Source: Sporosarcina limicola (GTDB lineage: Bacteria; Bacillota; Bacilli; Bacillales_A; Planococcaceae). Taken from it: DNA of 36,624 bases. Location: positions 1 through 36,624 of the forward strand of contig NZ_JADBEL010000017.1 in the NCBI RefSeq assembly GCF_014873855.1. Reading direction: 5' to 3'. The position numbers were made by a program, and so were the translations under genes. The notes beneath the pieces were generated by a model. That model saw only the letters and a program-made list of their open reading frames with translations. It made no database searches and had not been told where the DNA came from. Shown piece by piece: positions 24,848 to 33,938 of this stretch (positions are counted from its first letter, which is position 1; each line of letters opens with the position of its first letter).

Positions 24848-26038
24848 TCATCCAAACGGCCAACCTGGCAGCACACTACCTACCTTTTTATCTTCCCGAT
24901 AACCAAGCACATATTCCGCCTGCATAATTGTATGGATTTCACGTGTCCCTTCATAGATGACAGGCGCTTTGGAGTTACGTAAAAATCTTGCTACCGGGTA
25001 TTCATCCGAATAACCATAAGCACCGTGGATTTGGAATGCGTCATCCGCCGCTTTATTGGCAAAATCACAGGCCTGCCATTTTGCGAGCGATGTTTCCCGT
25101 GTGTTACGCAGCCCTTTGTTTTTCATCTCACCTGCGCGGTAGACGAGCAATCGGCTCATCTGATAGCCCGCTTCCATATTGGCAAGCATTTGCTGGACGA
25201 GCTGATGCTTGCCGATTGACTTGCCGAATGTTTCGCGCGCATGACAATACTTCACGCTCTCTTCAAGACAACCCATGATTAAACCAACAGCCCCGGCGGC
25301 AACGGTGAATCGCCCATTGTCGAGTGCCGCCATTGCAATTTTAAACCCTTCGCCTTCTTGACCTAGCAAGTTGGCAGCCGGAACTCGCATATCTTCAAAA
25401 AATAGCTCCCCAGTATTGCCTGCACGGATGCCATATTTCCCTTTGATGGCTTTCGATGAAAAACCTGGCGTCGTGCGCTCGACAATAAATGCGCTAATTC
25501 CATGATGCTTTTTCGTTTTATCAGTATAAGCAAAGACAAGGAAATGATCGGCTACATCGCACAGGGAAATCCATGTTTTCTGACCATTCAACACATAGTC
25601 ATCCCCATCGCGTACGGCATTCGTCATCATCGCCGCGACATCCGACCCAGCACCCGGTTCGGTCAGTCCAAAGGCACCAATTTTCTTGCCTTTCGCCTGT
25701 GGAATCAAATACTTCTTCTTCTGTTCTTCATTCCCCCACTGCATAAGCGTCATCGAATTCAATCCGATATGTACAGACACAGCTGTCCGAAACGCCGTAT
25801 CTCCTCGTTCCAACTCTTCACATAGAATCGCAAGTGAATTATAATCCATACCGCTGCCGCCATATTGTTCCGGCACACAGACGCCCATGAAACCGAGATC
25901 CGCAAGTTTTTTCCATATTGCCTGATCAAATCCGCCTTCCGCATCCCATTTCTGAATATGTGGCATGATTTCCGCATCGACAAACTGACGTACCGTTTTC
26001 CTCAGCATATTCTGTTCTTCCGTGAATCCAAAATCCAT
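24848..26038 (-). CDS. Acyl-CoA dehydrogenase, probably glutaryl-CoA dehydrogenase-like
   Basis: 396-residue flavoenzyme with the standard ACAD layout: N-terminal helical domain, beta domain (FGLTEPGAGSD near 130, FAD contact KTWIS near 155) and C-terminal helices. The catalytic base is the Glu in IYEGTREIH (about residue 362). Arg84 in FRTAVSVH lines up with the Arg that holds the glutarate carboxylate in glutaryl-CoA dehydrogenase (YRSAMSVQ in the human enzyme). This and the neighbouring saccharopine-dehydrogenase and aldehyde-dehydrogenase genes suggest the glutaryl-CoA to crotonyl-CoA step of lysine breakdown. A short-chain ACAD remains possible. Separated from the preceding operon gene by array D. 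GGGGATGGGG is upstream of the ATG. Confidence 0.8.
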   Translation of the reverse strand: MDFGFTEEQNMLRKTVRQFVDAEIMPHIQKWDAEGGFDQAIWKKLADLGFMGVCVPEQYGGSGMDYNSLAILCEELERGDTAFRTAVSVHIGLNSMTLMQWGNEEQKKKYLIPQAKGKKIGAFGLTEPGAGSDVAAMMTNAVRDGDDYVLNGQKTWISLCDVADHFLVFAYTDKTKKHHGISAFIVERTTPGFSSKAIKGKYGIRAGNTGELFFEDMRVPAANLLGQEGEGFKIAMAALDNGRFTVAAGAVGLIMGCLEESVKYCHARETFGKSIGKHQLVQQMLANMEAGYQMSRLLVYRAGEMKNKGLRNTRETSLAKWQACDFANKAADDAFQIHGAYGYSDEYPVARFLRNSKAPVIYEGTREIHTIMQAEYVLGYREDKKVGSVLPGWPFG

Positions 26039-26091
26039 TTCCCCATCCCCTTTCCCTTAGTACGCTATTGAAATATCTTGAGTTGGCGAGT

Positions 26092-26215
26092 TTATCACCG
26101 CCTTGGCGCGCGTTATCACCGTCTTGGCTTGTGTTATCACCGTCTTGACTCGTGTTATCACCGCCTTGAACGAGTTTATCACCGTCTTGGCCCGTGTTAT
26201 CACCGCCTTGACACT
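26092..26215 (-). repeat. Tandem array D, 21-bp units (6 copies)
   Basis: Units at 26092, 26113, 26134, 26155, 26176 and 26197 each start TTATCACCG(C/T)CTTG and end in variable tails such as GCGCGCG, GCTTGTG, ACTCGTG. The period is exactly 21 bp apart from the short last copy. The core equals that of array B while the tails differ, and tails vary more between copies than in B. It lies 37 bp after the stop of the saccharopine-dehydrogenase-like gene and 54 bp before the acyl-CoA dehydrogenase start, inside a likely operon. Confidence 0.9.
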
Positions 26216-26251
26216 TTATGACAACCCTAGTGAGTTATTCATCATCCAAAA

Positions 26252-27421
26252 TCATCGACCTAAAGAAACCCCATTCTCAACTGTCTCCACGATGACCACA
26301 CCACGTTTTTTCATCTCTTCAATATATAACTCCCCTGGAACGATTTTCTCAGGAGGATGAACACCACGTTTCGTGATTGTTCCGTTGCCAATCATTTGTG
26401 CAACGATGGAAATTGTGTTCGCCGTCGCGCGGGCCATCGCGGTTTCATTCACCGCTGTGTCTTTTTCCGTTATGAGATCATAGTTATACGTTACCAGCAT
26501 GCCGTCCTTTTCTCCGCTCACGATGACACGTAGCAACACAGCGTCTGATTTTTCACCAAGTCGAAGCTGCGGCGACAACTGCTCTCTCATGACATCGCGT
26601 ACTTTTACCGTCTGACCACCAACTGTGACTTCATTGTCTCGCGATAGTAATCCAAGGTCGACGAGTAGTTGGAACTTCTCCGCATGTCCTTTATAACGGA
26701 TTGTTTTATACTCGAGCGTGTTCACTTCAGGGAATGATTTCGTCAATGTCGATGTCCCACCCGATGTATGGAATGCTTCTAGCTCGCCATATTTATCGAA
26801 ATAAATCATTTCGATTTCTGACAATGAAGGCACTTCCATCAGTTTTCCGTTACGAATGACGTGTGAAGTATCCGTATAATGATCAAACACCCCTTCAAGT
26901 GAAAATACGACATTGTAATTAAGCGGCGGCTCCGGCTTCACAGGAATTCCACCGACATATAATTTAATGGAATCTACCTTATCAAGTTTCCCAGCACCGT
27001 AACCCGCAAGAATATTGATCATCCCAGGAGCTACCCCTAGATCCGGAATAACCGATACCCCTTTGGCCTCCGCTTTTTCAGCAAGACTAAGCACCGCATC
27101 TGTTGCACCACCGATATGGCCGCCGAGATCGATGGAGTGGACACCCATATCCACCGCAGTCCGCGCCACTTTTTCATTGAATGTATAGAACAGCGCATTG
27201 ATGACGACATCCCCTAATGCCATTACCTCACGCAATTGCTCATCGTTTCCAGCATCTAAAAGTAAAATGTCGAGTTTGTCTGTCTGTAGACTTTTCGCAA
27301 AAACTTCCGCCTGCCCGACATTCAAATCCGCCAAATACACTTTCTCGACGTCATCACTTTTCACAAGATCGCGTGCCGCCTCTTTCCCCATTAAACCTGC
27401 TCCAAGTATTACAACCCTCAT
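26252..27421 (-). CDS. Saccharopine dehydrogenase family protein
   Basis: 389 residues. An N-terminal Rossmann fold with [13 protein letters not shown] (residues about 6-18) and the acidic strand end YLADLN is followed by the saccharopine-dehydrogenase C-terminal domain ([11 protein letters not shown] and [16 protein letters not shown] near 105-150). Family members interconvert saccharopine with glutamate plus aminoadipate semialdehyde; some bacterial relatives act on other imine substrates. It lies 22 bp behind the aldehyde dehydrogenase gene, supporting lysine catabolism (inference). ATG 27421 with AGGGG 9 nt upstream is preferred to the upstream ATG 27439, which would overlap that site. 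Confidence 0.82.
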   Translation of the reverse strand: MRVVILGAGLMGKEAARDLVKSDDVEKVYLADLNVGQAEVFAKSLQTDKLDILLLDAGNDEQLREVMALGDVVINALFYTFNEKVARTAVDMGVHSIDLGGHIGGATDAVLSLAEKAEAKGVSVIPDLGVAPGMINILAGYGAGKLDKVDSIKLYVGGIPVKPEPPLNYNVVFSLEGVFDHYTDTSHVIRNGKLMEVPSLSEIEMIYFDKYGELEAFHTSGGTSTLTKSFPEVNTLEYKTIRYKGHAEKFQLLVDLGLLSRDNEVTVGGQTVKVRDVMREQLSPQLRLGEKSDAVLLRVIVSGEKDGMLVTYNYDLITEKDTAVNETAMARATANTISIVAQMIGNGTITKRGVHPPEKIVPGELYIEEMKKRGVVIVETVENGVSLGR

Positions 27422-27442
27422 ATCTCCATCCCCTAACATCTA

Positions 27443-28918
27443 TTAGTTGTCGATTTGCGCCCGTTGTAACTTACCGCTAAAGTCCACATAAATACTCTTC
27501 CATTCCGTGAAGACGTCCAATGCCGCAACACCAGAATCACGATGTCCGTTCCCCGTACCTTTCGTCCCGCCAAATGGCAGATGGATTTCCGCACCTGTCG
27601 TTCCCGCATTGACATAAACAATCCCTGTATCAAGATCACGTTGTGCCCTGAATACTTTATTAACGTCTCGTGAAAAAATCGAACTAGATAATCCGAATTT
27701 CACACTGTTGTTCACTTCAATCGCTTCATCTAAACTACTTACTTCAATCAATGACACGACCGGACCGAAGATTTCTTCTTGCGCAAGACGACTATCCCAT
27801 TTCACATCCGTGAAGACAGTAGGTTCATAATAATGCCCATTCGTAAACTTGCCTTCTGTCAATACGTTGCCACCTACAAGTAACTTTGCGCCCTCCTTTT
27901 TACCAATTTCAACATAGCTATCAATTTTCTCAAGCGCCTTTTTATTGATAACCGGACCGATTTTAACCGATTCGTCCAGTCCATTACCTATGGTTAGATC
28001 TTTCATAGATTCCATAAGCTTCCGTTCAAGCTCTTCCTTTACATCTTTATGCACGATGACCCGACTACATGCCGTACAGCGTTGACCCGCCGTACCGAAT
28101 GCACTCCAAAGAATGCCTTCCACTGCTAAATCTATATCTGCATCATCCATTACGATAACAGCGTTTTTTCCACCCATTTCAAGGGATACTTTCTTCAAAT
28201 GACGGCCACCCGTCTCAGCAACATGACGACCTGTTTCCGTCGACCCTGTGAATGAAATAACGCGGACATCTGGGTGCTCAATCATCGCAGTCCCCACTAC
28301 CGATCCGGCACCAAACACAATATTTGCAACCCCAGAAGGAAGCCCGGCCTCTTCAAAAATAAGCGCCAATTCATATGCCATCATCGGCGTTTCCGTCGCT
28401 GGTTTCCAAACGAATGTATTCCCCGCCACAATCGCCGGGAATGACTTCCACGTCGCAATCGCTATCGGGAAATTCCACGGTGTGATAAGTCCAACAACCC
28501 CAATTGGTGCGCGGACACTCATCGCGAATTTATCCTGCAACTCAGACGGTACCGTTTCTCCGAACATGCGACGACCTTCGCCTGCCATATAAAGCGCCAT
28601 GTCAATCCCTTCTTGGACTTCCCCACGCGCTTCCTCGATGACTTTACCCATCTCTTTTGTTAATACTTGTGATAAATGCTCTTTCTTCTCTTTCATCAAA
28701 CGTCCAATTTCATATAAAAAGTCTGCACGCTTCGGCGCGGGAACGAGAGCCCATTTCTTCTGTGCCTCTTTCGCCGCCTTCACTGCTAGACTTACATCTT
28801 CTGTTGTCGATAACCGTACTTGTGCCAATACTTCCCCATTCGCCGGATTCAAGACGGCCGTGTAGTCTGCTCCCCCAGCCTTCTGCCACGAACCTCCGAT
28901 GTAGTTATTCAATTGCAT
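27443..28918 (-). CDS. NAD(P)-dependent aldehyde dehydrogenase (aminoadipate-semialdehyde type likely)
   Basis: 491 residues, full ALDH fold: TPWNFPIAIATWK (about 145), FTGSTETGR (NAD binding, near 225), general base Glu in LEMGGKN near 250 and nucleophile Cys in GQRCTACSR near 281. The tail segment NAGTTGAEIHLPFGGTKGTGNGHR resembles aminoadipate-semialdehyde dehydrogenases. It heads an operon with the saccharopine-dehydrogenase-like gene and, after array D, the acyl-CoA dehydrogenase, so oxidation of aminoadipate semialdehyde is likely; other semialdehydes are possible. AAAGGGGA lies 8 nt ahead of ATG 28918. A perfect cre site lies 33 bp upstream. Confidence 0.82.
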   Translation of the reverse strand: MQLNNYIGGSWQKAGGADYTAVLNPANGEVLAQVRLSTTEDVSLAVKAAKEAQKKWALVPAPKRADFLYEIGRLMKEKKEHLSQVLTKEMGKVIEEARGEVQEGIDMALYMAGEGRRMFGETVPSELQDKFAMSVRAPIGVVGLITPWNFPIAIATWKSFPAIVAGNTFVWKPATETPMMAYELALIFEEAGLPSGVANIVFGAGSVVGTAMIEHPDVRVISFTGSTETGRHVAETGGRHLKKVSLEMGGKNAVIVMDDADIDLAVEGILWSAFGTAGQRCTACSRVIVHKDVKEELERKLMESMKDLTIGNGLDESVKIGPVINKKALEKIDSYVEIGKKEGAKLLVGGNVLTEGKFTNGHYYEPTVFTDVKWDSRLAQEEIFGPVVSLIEVSSLDEAIEVNNSVKFGLSSSIFSRDVNKVFRAQRDLDTGIVYVNAGTTGAEIHLPFGGTKGTGNGHRDSGVAALDVFTEWKSIYVDFSGKLQRAQIDN

Positions 28919-28950
28919 TGCAACATTCCCCTTTCTTTTTTCGAAACTAT

Positions 28951-28964
28951 TGAAAGCGCTTACA
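28951..28964 (-). promoter_or_regulatory. CcpA cre site before the aldehyde dehydrogenase operon
   Basis: TGAAAGCGCTTACA fits the cre consensus TGWAANCGNTNWCA at every position. It lies 33 bp before the start codon, so CcpA should repress the operon when preferred sugars are present (established mechanism, inferred here). Confidence 0.8.
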
Positions 28965-29015
28965 ACTAACTTAATTCGACATATTCTGTGATTCTCCTTT
29001 ATTTTATTTAAACCC

Positions 29016-29056
29016 TGAAACTTCGCGTCGGCAAATCACACCAATGCGAAGTTTCA
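29016..29056 (-). terminator. Hairpin after the DHA2 exporter gene
   Basis: TGAAACTTCGC (29016-29026) pairs perfectly with GCGAAGTTTCA (29046-29056) around a 19-nt loop. On the minus strand it follows the exporter stop; the downstream T-run is weak (GGGTTTAAATAAAAT). Confidence 0.55.
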
Positions 29057-29089
29057 TTTCCTAAGGATTTAATTAGTGTACTTTCGAGA

Positions 29090-30583
29090 CTATTGACCCC
29101 CTTTTTCGTTCTTTGGAGGCATAACACGTTTTACAAAGAGTGCTAAAATCAAAGCGACAACAGCAACAATCGTTGATATGAAAAATGAATAATTAATGCC
29201 ATCGAGCATCGCTTGCGCTCCAAGTTGGTGCTGTAATTGCGCCAGTCCTTCCGCAGTGGAGGGTACATTACCAGAAGCTTTGGCTTCAGCAAAAAGCTCA
29301 GCTCCAGTGGACTCCATCCGTTTCGTCATAATTGTTAACAAAACAGCTGAGCCGATTGCACCCGATACTTGTTGCAACGTATTATTCATCGCCGTACCAT
29401 GCGGATTCGAAATCATTGGCAATTGATTCAACCCATTCGTCATGATTGGCATCATTACCATTGAAATCCCGAACATACGAACCGTATAGATAGCCATAAG
29501 GAAATAATAGCCGGTTTCCATACCTAGTCTACTCAAATAGAATGTCGAGATCACTGTAATTGCAAGACCAGTAACAGTTAGTATCCTCGGTCCGTACTTA
29601 TCAAATAATCGCCCTGTAACTGGCGACATAAGACCCATCACGATTGCACCTGGTAGCATAAGCAAGCCTGAATGGAATGGGGAAATCCCACGTATCTTCT
29701 GGACATAGAGAGGTGTGAGGATCATACCGGAAAACATCGCAATCGACAGCACAATCGATATTGCCGAAGACAAAGCGAACATCGGATGCTTGTAAATCTT
29801 GAAATCCAGCATCGGGTCATCCATGGAGAGCTGGCGCACAATGAATGCCACAAGCGCGACAATACCGACAATAATCGTTCCGTAGACAATAGGGGCGTCC
29901 CAGCCTTTATCGCCCGCCGAACTGAATCCGTAGAGAAGTCCACCAAAACCGATACTAGATAAAACGAGGGAAAACACATCCAACTTCATATCACGATTCG
30001 GTGTAATATTACGCAATTTGAAGAACGCATAAACCAGTGTCAGAATTGCGAACGGAAGAATGATTCCAAAGAGCGTCCGCCATGTATAATGTTCGATGAT
30101 CCAGCCTGACAATGTCGGACCAATAGCTGGAGCAGTAATCATAACAAGTCCGAAAAGTCCCATCGCTGTTCCTCGGCGCTCAATCGGGAATGCCGTAAGC
30201 ATAACGTTCATGAGCAACGGCATCATCATGGCAGATCCCGTTGCCTGAATCATTCGGGCTGCGACAAGTACACCGAATGATGGTGCCATCATAGCAAGAA
30301 GTGTTCCAAGAGTGAATAATACCATCGCCGTTAAAAACAGTCTTCTGTTTGTGAATTTCTGGATGAAGAACGCACTTGCAGGTATTAAAATACCATTAAC
30401 AAGCATATAGCCTGTTGTAAGCCATTGAACGATTGACGGTTTCACACTGAACTCATCCATGATTGTCGGCAATGCGATGTTCAACAACGTATTGTTCAGT
30501 AAAGCAATGAATGCGCCAATGAACAGGATTGCAATCATTGCGTATGGTGGTTTTTCTTGCATTTTTTTAATATCTAAATTCAT
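29090..30583 (-). CDS. DHA2-family (EmrB/QacA type) multidrug MFS transporter
   Basis: 497 residues, about 14 membrane helices. Motifs: NNTLLNIALPTIMDEF in helix 1 (motif D1-like), LTTGYMLVNGILIPASAFF, RRLFLTAMVLFTLGTLLA, RMIQATGSAMMMPLLMNV and GLVMITAPAIGPTLSGWI (motif C). The family is a proton antiporter for drugs, as in LmrB. GGAGG at 30591-30595 fixes ATG 30583. A TetR regulator is transcribed divergently 217 bp away, the usual local control of such pumps. Confidence 0.88.
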   Translation of the reverse strand: MNLDIKKMQEKPPYAMIAILFIGAFIALLNNTLLNIALPTIMDEFSVKPSIVQWLTTGYMLVNGILIPASAFFIQKFTNRRLFLTAMVLFTLGTLLAMMAPSFGVLVAARMIQATGSAMMMPLLMNVMLTAFPIERRGTAMGLFGLVMITAPAIGPTLSGWIIEHYTWRTLFGIILPFAILTLVYAFFKLRNITPNRDMKLDVFSLVLSSIGFGGLLYGFSSAGDKGWDAPIVYGTIIVGIVALVAFIVRQLSMDDPMLDFKIYKHPMFALSSAISIVLSIAMFSGMILTPLYVQKIRGISPFHSGLLMLPGAIVMGLMSPVTGRLFDKYGPRILTVTGLAITVISTFYLSRLGMETGYYFLMAIYTVRMFGISMVMMPIMTNGLNQLPMISNPHGTAMNNTLQQVSGAIGSAVLLTIMTKRMESTGAELFAEAKASGNVPSTAEGLAQLQHQLGAQAMLDGINYSFFISTIVAVVALILALFVKRVMPPKNEKGGQ

Positions 30584-30601
30584 ATCTTTTCCTCCATGCA
30601 A

Positions 30602-30800
30602 TACTTCACGTATATAATTTGTACTCTGGGTATATCCTGTTACACATTCTATACCGACAGTCCAAAATAATCAACTACGATTACTTCCTATAAACAAAAA
30701 AATAGGTATGCATTGATATCAATAGCTTTATACTATAGAATTCAACTATACTCATAGTCCAAATCGATTCTGTAGCCAAATACGATAAAAGGTGATTATA
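30602..30800. promoter_or_regulatory. Divergent control region of the DHA2 pump and TetR gene
   Basis: An inverted repeat GGTATA / TATACC (30629-30655, 15-nt spacer) lies on the pump side, and a perfect palindrome ATTGATATCAAT (about 30712-30723) on the TetR side near a TTGATA / TATAGA pair. Either could be the TetR operator; neither is strong enough to choose. Confidence 0.3.
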
Positions 30801-31700
30801 ATGAATGAACGAAAACGACAAGTCCTATTAACCGCCCAGCGTCTTTTCATAGAAAAAGGCTTTTCCACCACATCAATACAAGATATTCTGGACGAGTCTC
30901 AAATATCCAAGGGGACCTTTTACAATTATTTCACTTCAAAAAATGAGTGTCTCATAGCCATACTTGAACGCGCTCATGAGGAAGCAACAATCCGAAGAAG
31001 AGAACTCCTGATAGAACAGGACTTTACCGATAAAAATATTTTAGCGGAACAAATTTCCATTCGCATGCTTGTTAATCGCGAACATAATCTTCTTCCAATT
31101 TATGAGGCCGTTTTCTATTCAGGTGATGCCGATTTAAGAAAATTCATAAGAAAGCATCATCTCGCAGAACTTTCTTGGTTAACGGATCGATTAATTGATG
31201 TATACGGCAAGAAAGCCACTCCTTACGCACCGGATTGTGCGGTCATACTAGTGGGCATGATTCAACATTTCATCCATTTCTGCATGGCCAGTTCAAAAAA
31301 AGAATTCGATACTAGAAGTCTTGTACTTTTCGCGATGCGGCGAATTGATTCCATCATTTTCGATATGATGGAACAAAACGACACCTTACTGCGGGGGTTA
31401 GCGTTTAATTCAAATCACAAAGGCGACGATAAAAAAGAATTAAAAGAATTATCGATAACCCAACTTACAGATTTCCTCTGCCATTTGGAAGATAACTCGA
31501 AGTCAAACGGTGTTCAATATGCCAAATTTTTGTTAGATGAAATCCATTCGGAGCATCCCAGGGTTTTCATCTTAGAAACAGTCGCCCGCTCCTTCCGTGA
31601 AACCTTTAGTGGTACACGTCATGAAGCAGAAGCCCTCGAAGTCGCCTCAAACTTGTGGGGATATATTAATCTACTCGAAAAAGATGGTCATTTAATTTGA
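30801..31700 (+). CDS. TetR/AcrR-family regulator (long form)
   Basis: 299 residues, longer than the usual 190-220. The N-terminal helix-turn-helix (about 1-50: LLTAQRLFIEKGFSTTSIQDILDESQISKGTFYNYF) is typical. The remainder is a long helical region, with a final 90 residues (from about 210) beyond the normal ligand domain. It is divergent from the DHA2 exporter and probably represses it. AAAGGTG precedes ATG 30801; a longer frame from 30792 would need a non-standard start overlapping that site. Confidence 0.82.
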   Translation: MNERKRQVLLTAQRLFIEKGFSTTSIQDILDESQISKGTFYNYFTSKNECLIAILERAHEEATIRRRELLIEQDFTDKNILAEQISIRMLVNREHNLLPIYEAVFYSGDADLRKFIRKHHLAELSWLTDRLIDVYGKKATPYAPDCAVILVGMIQHFIHFCMASSKKEFDTRSLVLFAMRRIDSIIFDMMEQNDTLLRGLAFNSNHKGDDKKELKELSITQLTDFLCHLEDNSKSNGVQYAKFLLDEIHSEHPRVFILETVARSFRETFSGTRHEAEALEVASNLWGYINLLEKDGHLI

Positions 31701-31772
31701 ATCATTGAAACTTTCTTCATTCCTCAACGTATCATTAAGCATTAACAAAATACGCTTGATGGAGGGAATTTG

Positions 31773-32573
31773 ATGAATAATCACGAAATTGATTACAAAC
31801 TTTACGGGGACGACATGCAGTTTGTAGAAGTGGAACTTGATCCGCAAGAAACGGTCGTGGCGGAAGCTGGCGCACTTATGATGATGGAAGACGGCATTGA
31901 AATGCAGACCATTTTCGGAGACGGTTCCGGTTCATCTGGCGGCGGAGGCATCATGGGGAAATTGATGGGCGCCGGAAAGCGTATGTTAACTGGTGAAAGC
32001 CTGTTTATGACCACATTTACGAATACTGGTTCAGGAAAGAAACATGTCTCTTTCGCTTCCCCATATCCCGGGAAAATCATTCCCTTGGATCTCAGTCAAT
32101 ACAATGGAAAAATCATTTGTCAAAAAGATGCTTTCCTCGCCGCAGCGAAAGGGGTATCGATTGGCATTGAGTTCCAGCGTAAACTAGGCGTCGGTTTTTT
32201 CGGCGGTGAAGGATTTATCATGCAGAAACTCGAGGGAGATGGCATGACATTCGTCCATGCAGGCGGAACAATCATCGAAAAAAGGCTCCGCCCCGGTGAA
32301 ATTTTACGAGTCGATACGGGATGTCTTGTCGCGATGACCCAAAACGTTAATTATGATATCGAAATGGTGAAAGGCGTGAAAACAGCGTTGTTTGGTGGAG
32401 AAGGACTGTTCTTCGCAACACTTCGCGGACCTGGTACAGTGTGGATTCAATCTCTTCCATTCTCAAGACTCGCAAGTCGCGTATTCGCAGCAGCACCTCA
32501 AACACCAGGTGGCGGTTCTCGTGACGAAGGCAGTGTCGCAGGTGGTTTGTTCAATATGTTTGGTGGGAAATAA
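31773..32573 (+). CDS. AIM24-superfamily protein (TIGR00266 type)
   Basis: 266 residues. N-terminal [39 protein letters not shown], then a glycine-rich loop (about 48-66, [20 protein letters not shown]), [12 protein letters not shown], and the C-terminal repeat [27 protein letters not shown] match the TIGR00266 family. The tail (240-266) is Gly/Ser-rich with FNMFGGK. Function unknown. GGAGGG at 31761-31766 supports ATG 31773. It is a distant relative of the protein at 23949-24647. Confidence 0.87.
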   Translation: MNNHEIDYKLYGDDMQFVEVELDPQETVVAEAGALMMMEDGIEMQTIFGDGSGSSGGGGIMGKLMGAGKRMLTGESLFMTTFTNTGSGKKHVSFASPYPGKIIPLDLSQYNGKIICQKDAFLAAAKGVSIGIEFQRKLGVGFFGGEGFIMQKLEGDGMTFVHAGGTIIEKRLRPGEILRVDTGCLVAMTQNVNYDIEMVKGVKTALFGGEGLFFATLRGPGTVWIQSLPFSRLASRVFAAAPQTPGGGSRDEGSVAGGLFNMFGGK

Positions 32574-32590
32574 TCATTTATTGCAACACA

Positions 32591-32626
32591 AAAGAGTAGC
32601 CCTCTACGTAAGGAGCTACTCTTTTT
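32591..32626 (+). terminator. Terminator after the second AIM24 gene
   Basis: GAGTAGC (32594-32600) pairs with GCTACTC (32615-32621), extended by inner pairs, then five T. Array C starts just after it. Confidence 0.85.
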
Positions 32627-32645
32627 GCATCAAATTACATCGCCC

Positions 32646-32870
32646 AACCGACCAATTACACCCCACAAGCGACCATTCTTCGAATCAAACGACCAATTAC
32701 ATCGCACAAGCGACTAATCTTCGAATCAACCGACCAATTACACCCCACAAGTGACCATTCTTCGAATCAACCGACCAATTACACCCCACAAGTGACCATT
32801 CTTCGAATCAACCGACCAATTACATCGCACAAGCGACTGATCTTCGAATCAAGCGACCAATCTTTCATCC
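32646..32870 (+). repeat. Tandem array C, 41-bp bipartite units (about 5.5 copies)
   Basis: Alternating halves: AACCGACCAATTACACCCCA(C) of 21 bp and AAGCGACCATTCTTCGAATC of 20 bp, the latter also seen as AAGTGACC, AAGCGACTAATC and AAGCGACTGATC variants. The period is exactly 41 bp. A broken copy precedes it (32634 onward) and one half (AAGCGACCAATCTTTCATCC) closes it. The gap 32574-32963 also contains the AIM24 terminator and the hutG leader. Head and period equal those of arrays A and E; tails do not. Confidence 0.9.
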
Positions 32871-32963
32871 AACTAATCATTTCCCATACAATTGGATTAG
32901 GTTTATTTGCGCCAGCCCTATATACTATTTAAAGCAAAGTTTTTTTCTGAAAGGATGAATATA

Positions 32964-33938
32964 TTGTTGAAAAAGTCGAACAAAGATAATTGGTCAGGAC
33001 GTATAGACCATCATGAAAATAGATCTAGTTTTCGTTATCATCAAATAGTAGATTTAGTAAATATTCATACAACAAATCCTTCGCCAAATACATGCGCCAT
33101 TATCGGATTTGAATGCGAAGAAGGCGTCCGTCGAAATAACGGTCGACTTGGTGCGGCACAAGCACCAAATGCAGTGCGAAGCGAACTTGCGAAGTTGCCT
33201 TGGAAATCGCCAGAAACCACACGACTTGTTGATATCGGCAACATCCAATGCGATGGCAACGAACTCGAACAAGCTCAGCAACAACTAGGAGATGCAGTTG
33301 CAGAAACCTTAACAAAAGAAATGACACCCATTATTCTTGGTGGCGGCCATGAAACCGCTTACGGTCATTATCTCGGCGTCCGGAAATTTATTGGTGAAAA
33401 AGCATCCCTTGGAATCATTAATATAGATGCCCATTTTGACATACGTCCCTACAATGAACACTCCTCATCCGGCACGATGTTTAGACAAATACTTGAACAA
33501 GATAACAACTGTAGCTATTTTGTAGCAGGTATCCAACGTTATGGAAATACGCAAGAACTCTTTGATCGCGCTGATACGCTTGGCGTTACCTATGAATACG
33601 AAGAAAATATGCACATTGGAAATATGGACAAACTGACCCTATCACTCGAAAATTTCATTAATCGGCACGACGCTATTTTTCTTACCTTATGCACCGACGT
33701 ACTGAACGCCGCCTTCGCACCAGGCGTCAGTGCCCCTTCGCCATTCGGATTAGAGCCTGCCGTTGTTCGCTCGATTATTAGAACCGTTACATCCCATAAA
33801 AAAACACTGTCGTTTGATATTTCGGAAGTAAGTCCGAGCTTGGATGAAAATAACCGTACTGTGAAACTCGGTGCTTACTTAACAAATGAAGCGATTACGA
33901 CATTTTTGGGTGGAAAAATTCATGACTCTAGTTCTTGA
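32964..33938 (+). CDS. hutG: Formimidoylglutamase
   Basis: 324 residues of the arginase/agmatinase (ureohydrolase) fold. Metal motifs: GGGHETAYGHY, NIDAHFDIRP (DAHxD) and LCTDVLNAAFAPGVSAPSPFG, where the HutG-type cysteine variant replaces the SIDxD of arginases. HutG turns N-formimino-glutamate into glutamate and formamide, the last step of histidine breakdown. A TTG start at 32964 with GAAAGG 9 nt upstream is most likely; ATG 32955 overlaps this site and longer frames lack one. No other hut genes are in the window. The end overlaps gltS by 17 bp. Confidence 0.82.
   Translation: MLKKSNKDNWSGRIDHHENRSSFRYHQIVDLVNIHTTNPSPNTCAIIGFECEEGVRRNNGRLGAAQAPNAVRSELAKLPWKSPETTRLVDIGNIQCDGNELEQAQQQLGDAVAETLTKEMTPIILGGGHETAYGHYLGVRKFIGEKASLGIINIDAHFDIRPYNEHSSSGTMFRQILEQDNNCSYFVAGIQRYGNTQELFDRADTLGVTYEYEENMHIGNMDKLTLSLENFINRHDAIFLTLCTDVLNAAFAPGVSAPSPFGLEPAVVRSIIRTVTSHKKTLSFDISEVSPSLDENNRTVKLGAYLTNEAITTFLGGKIHDSSS

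Noticed and set aside
26103..26360. 85-codon plus-strand frame across array D
   Set aside because: Same reason, and it runs antisense into the saccharopine-dehydrogenase-like gene.
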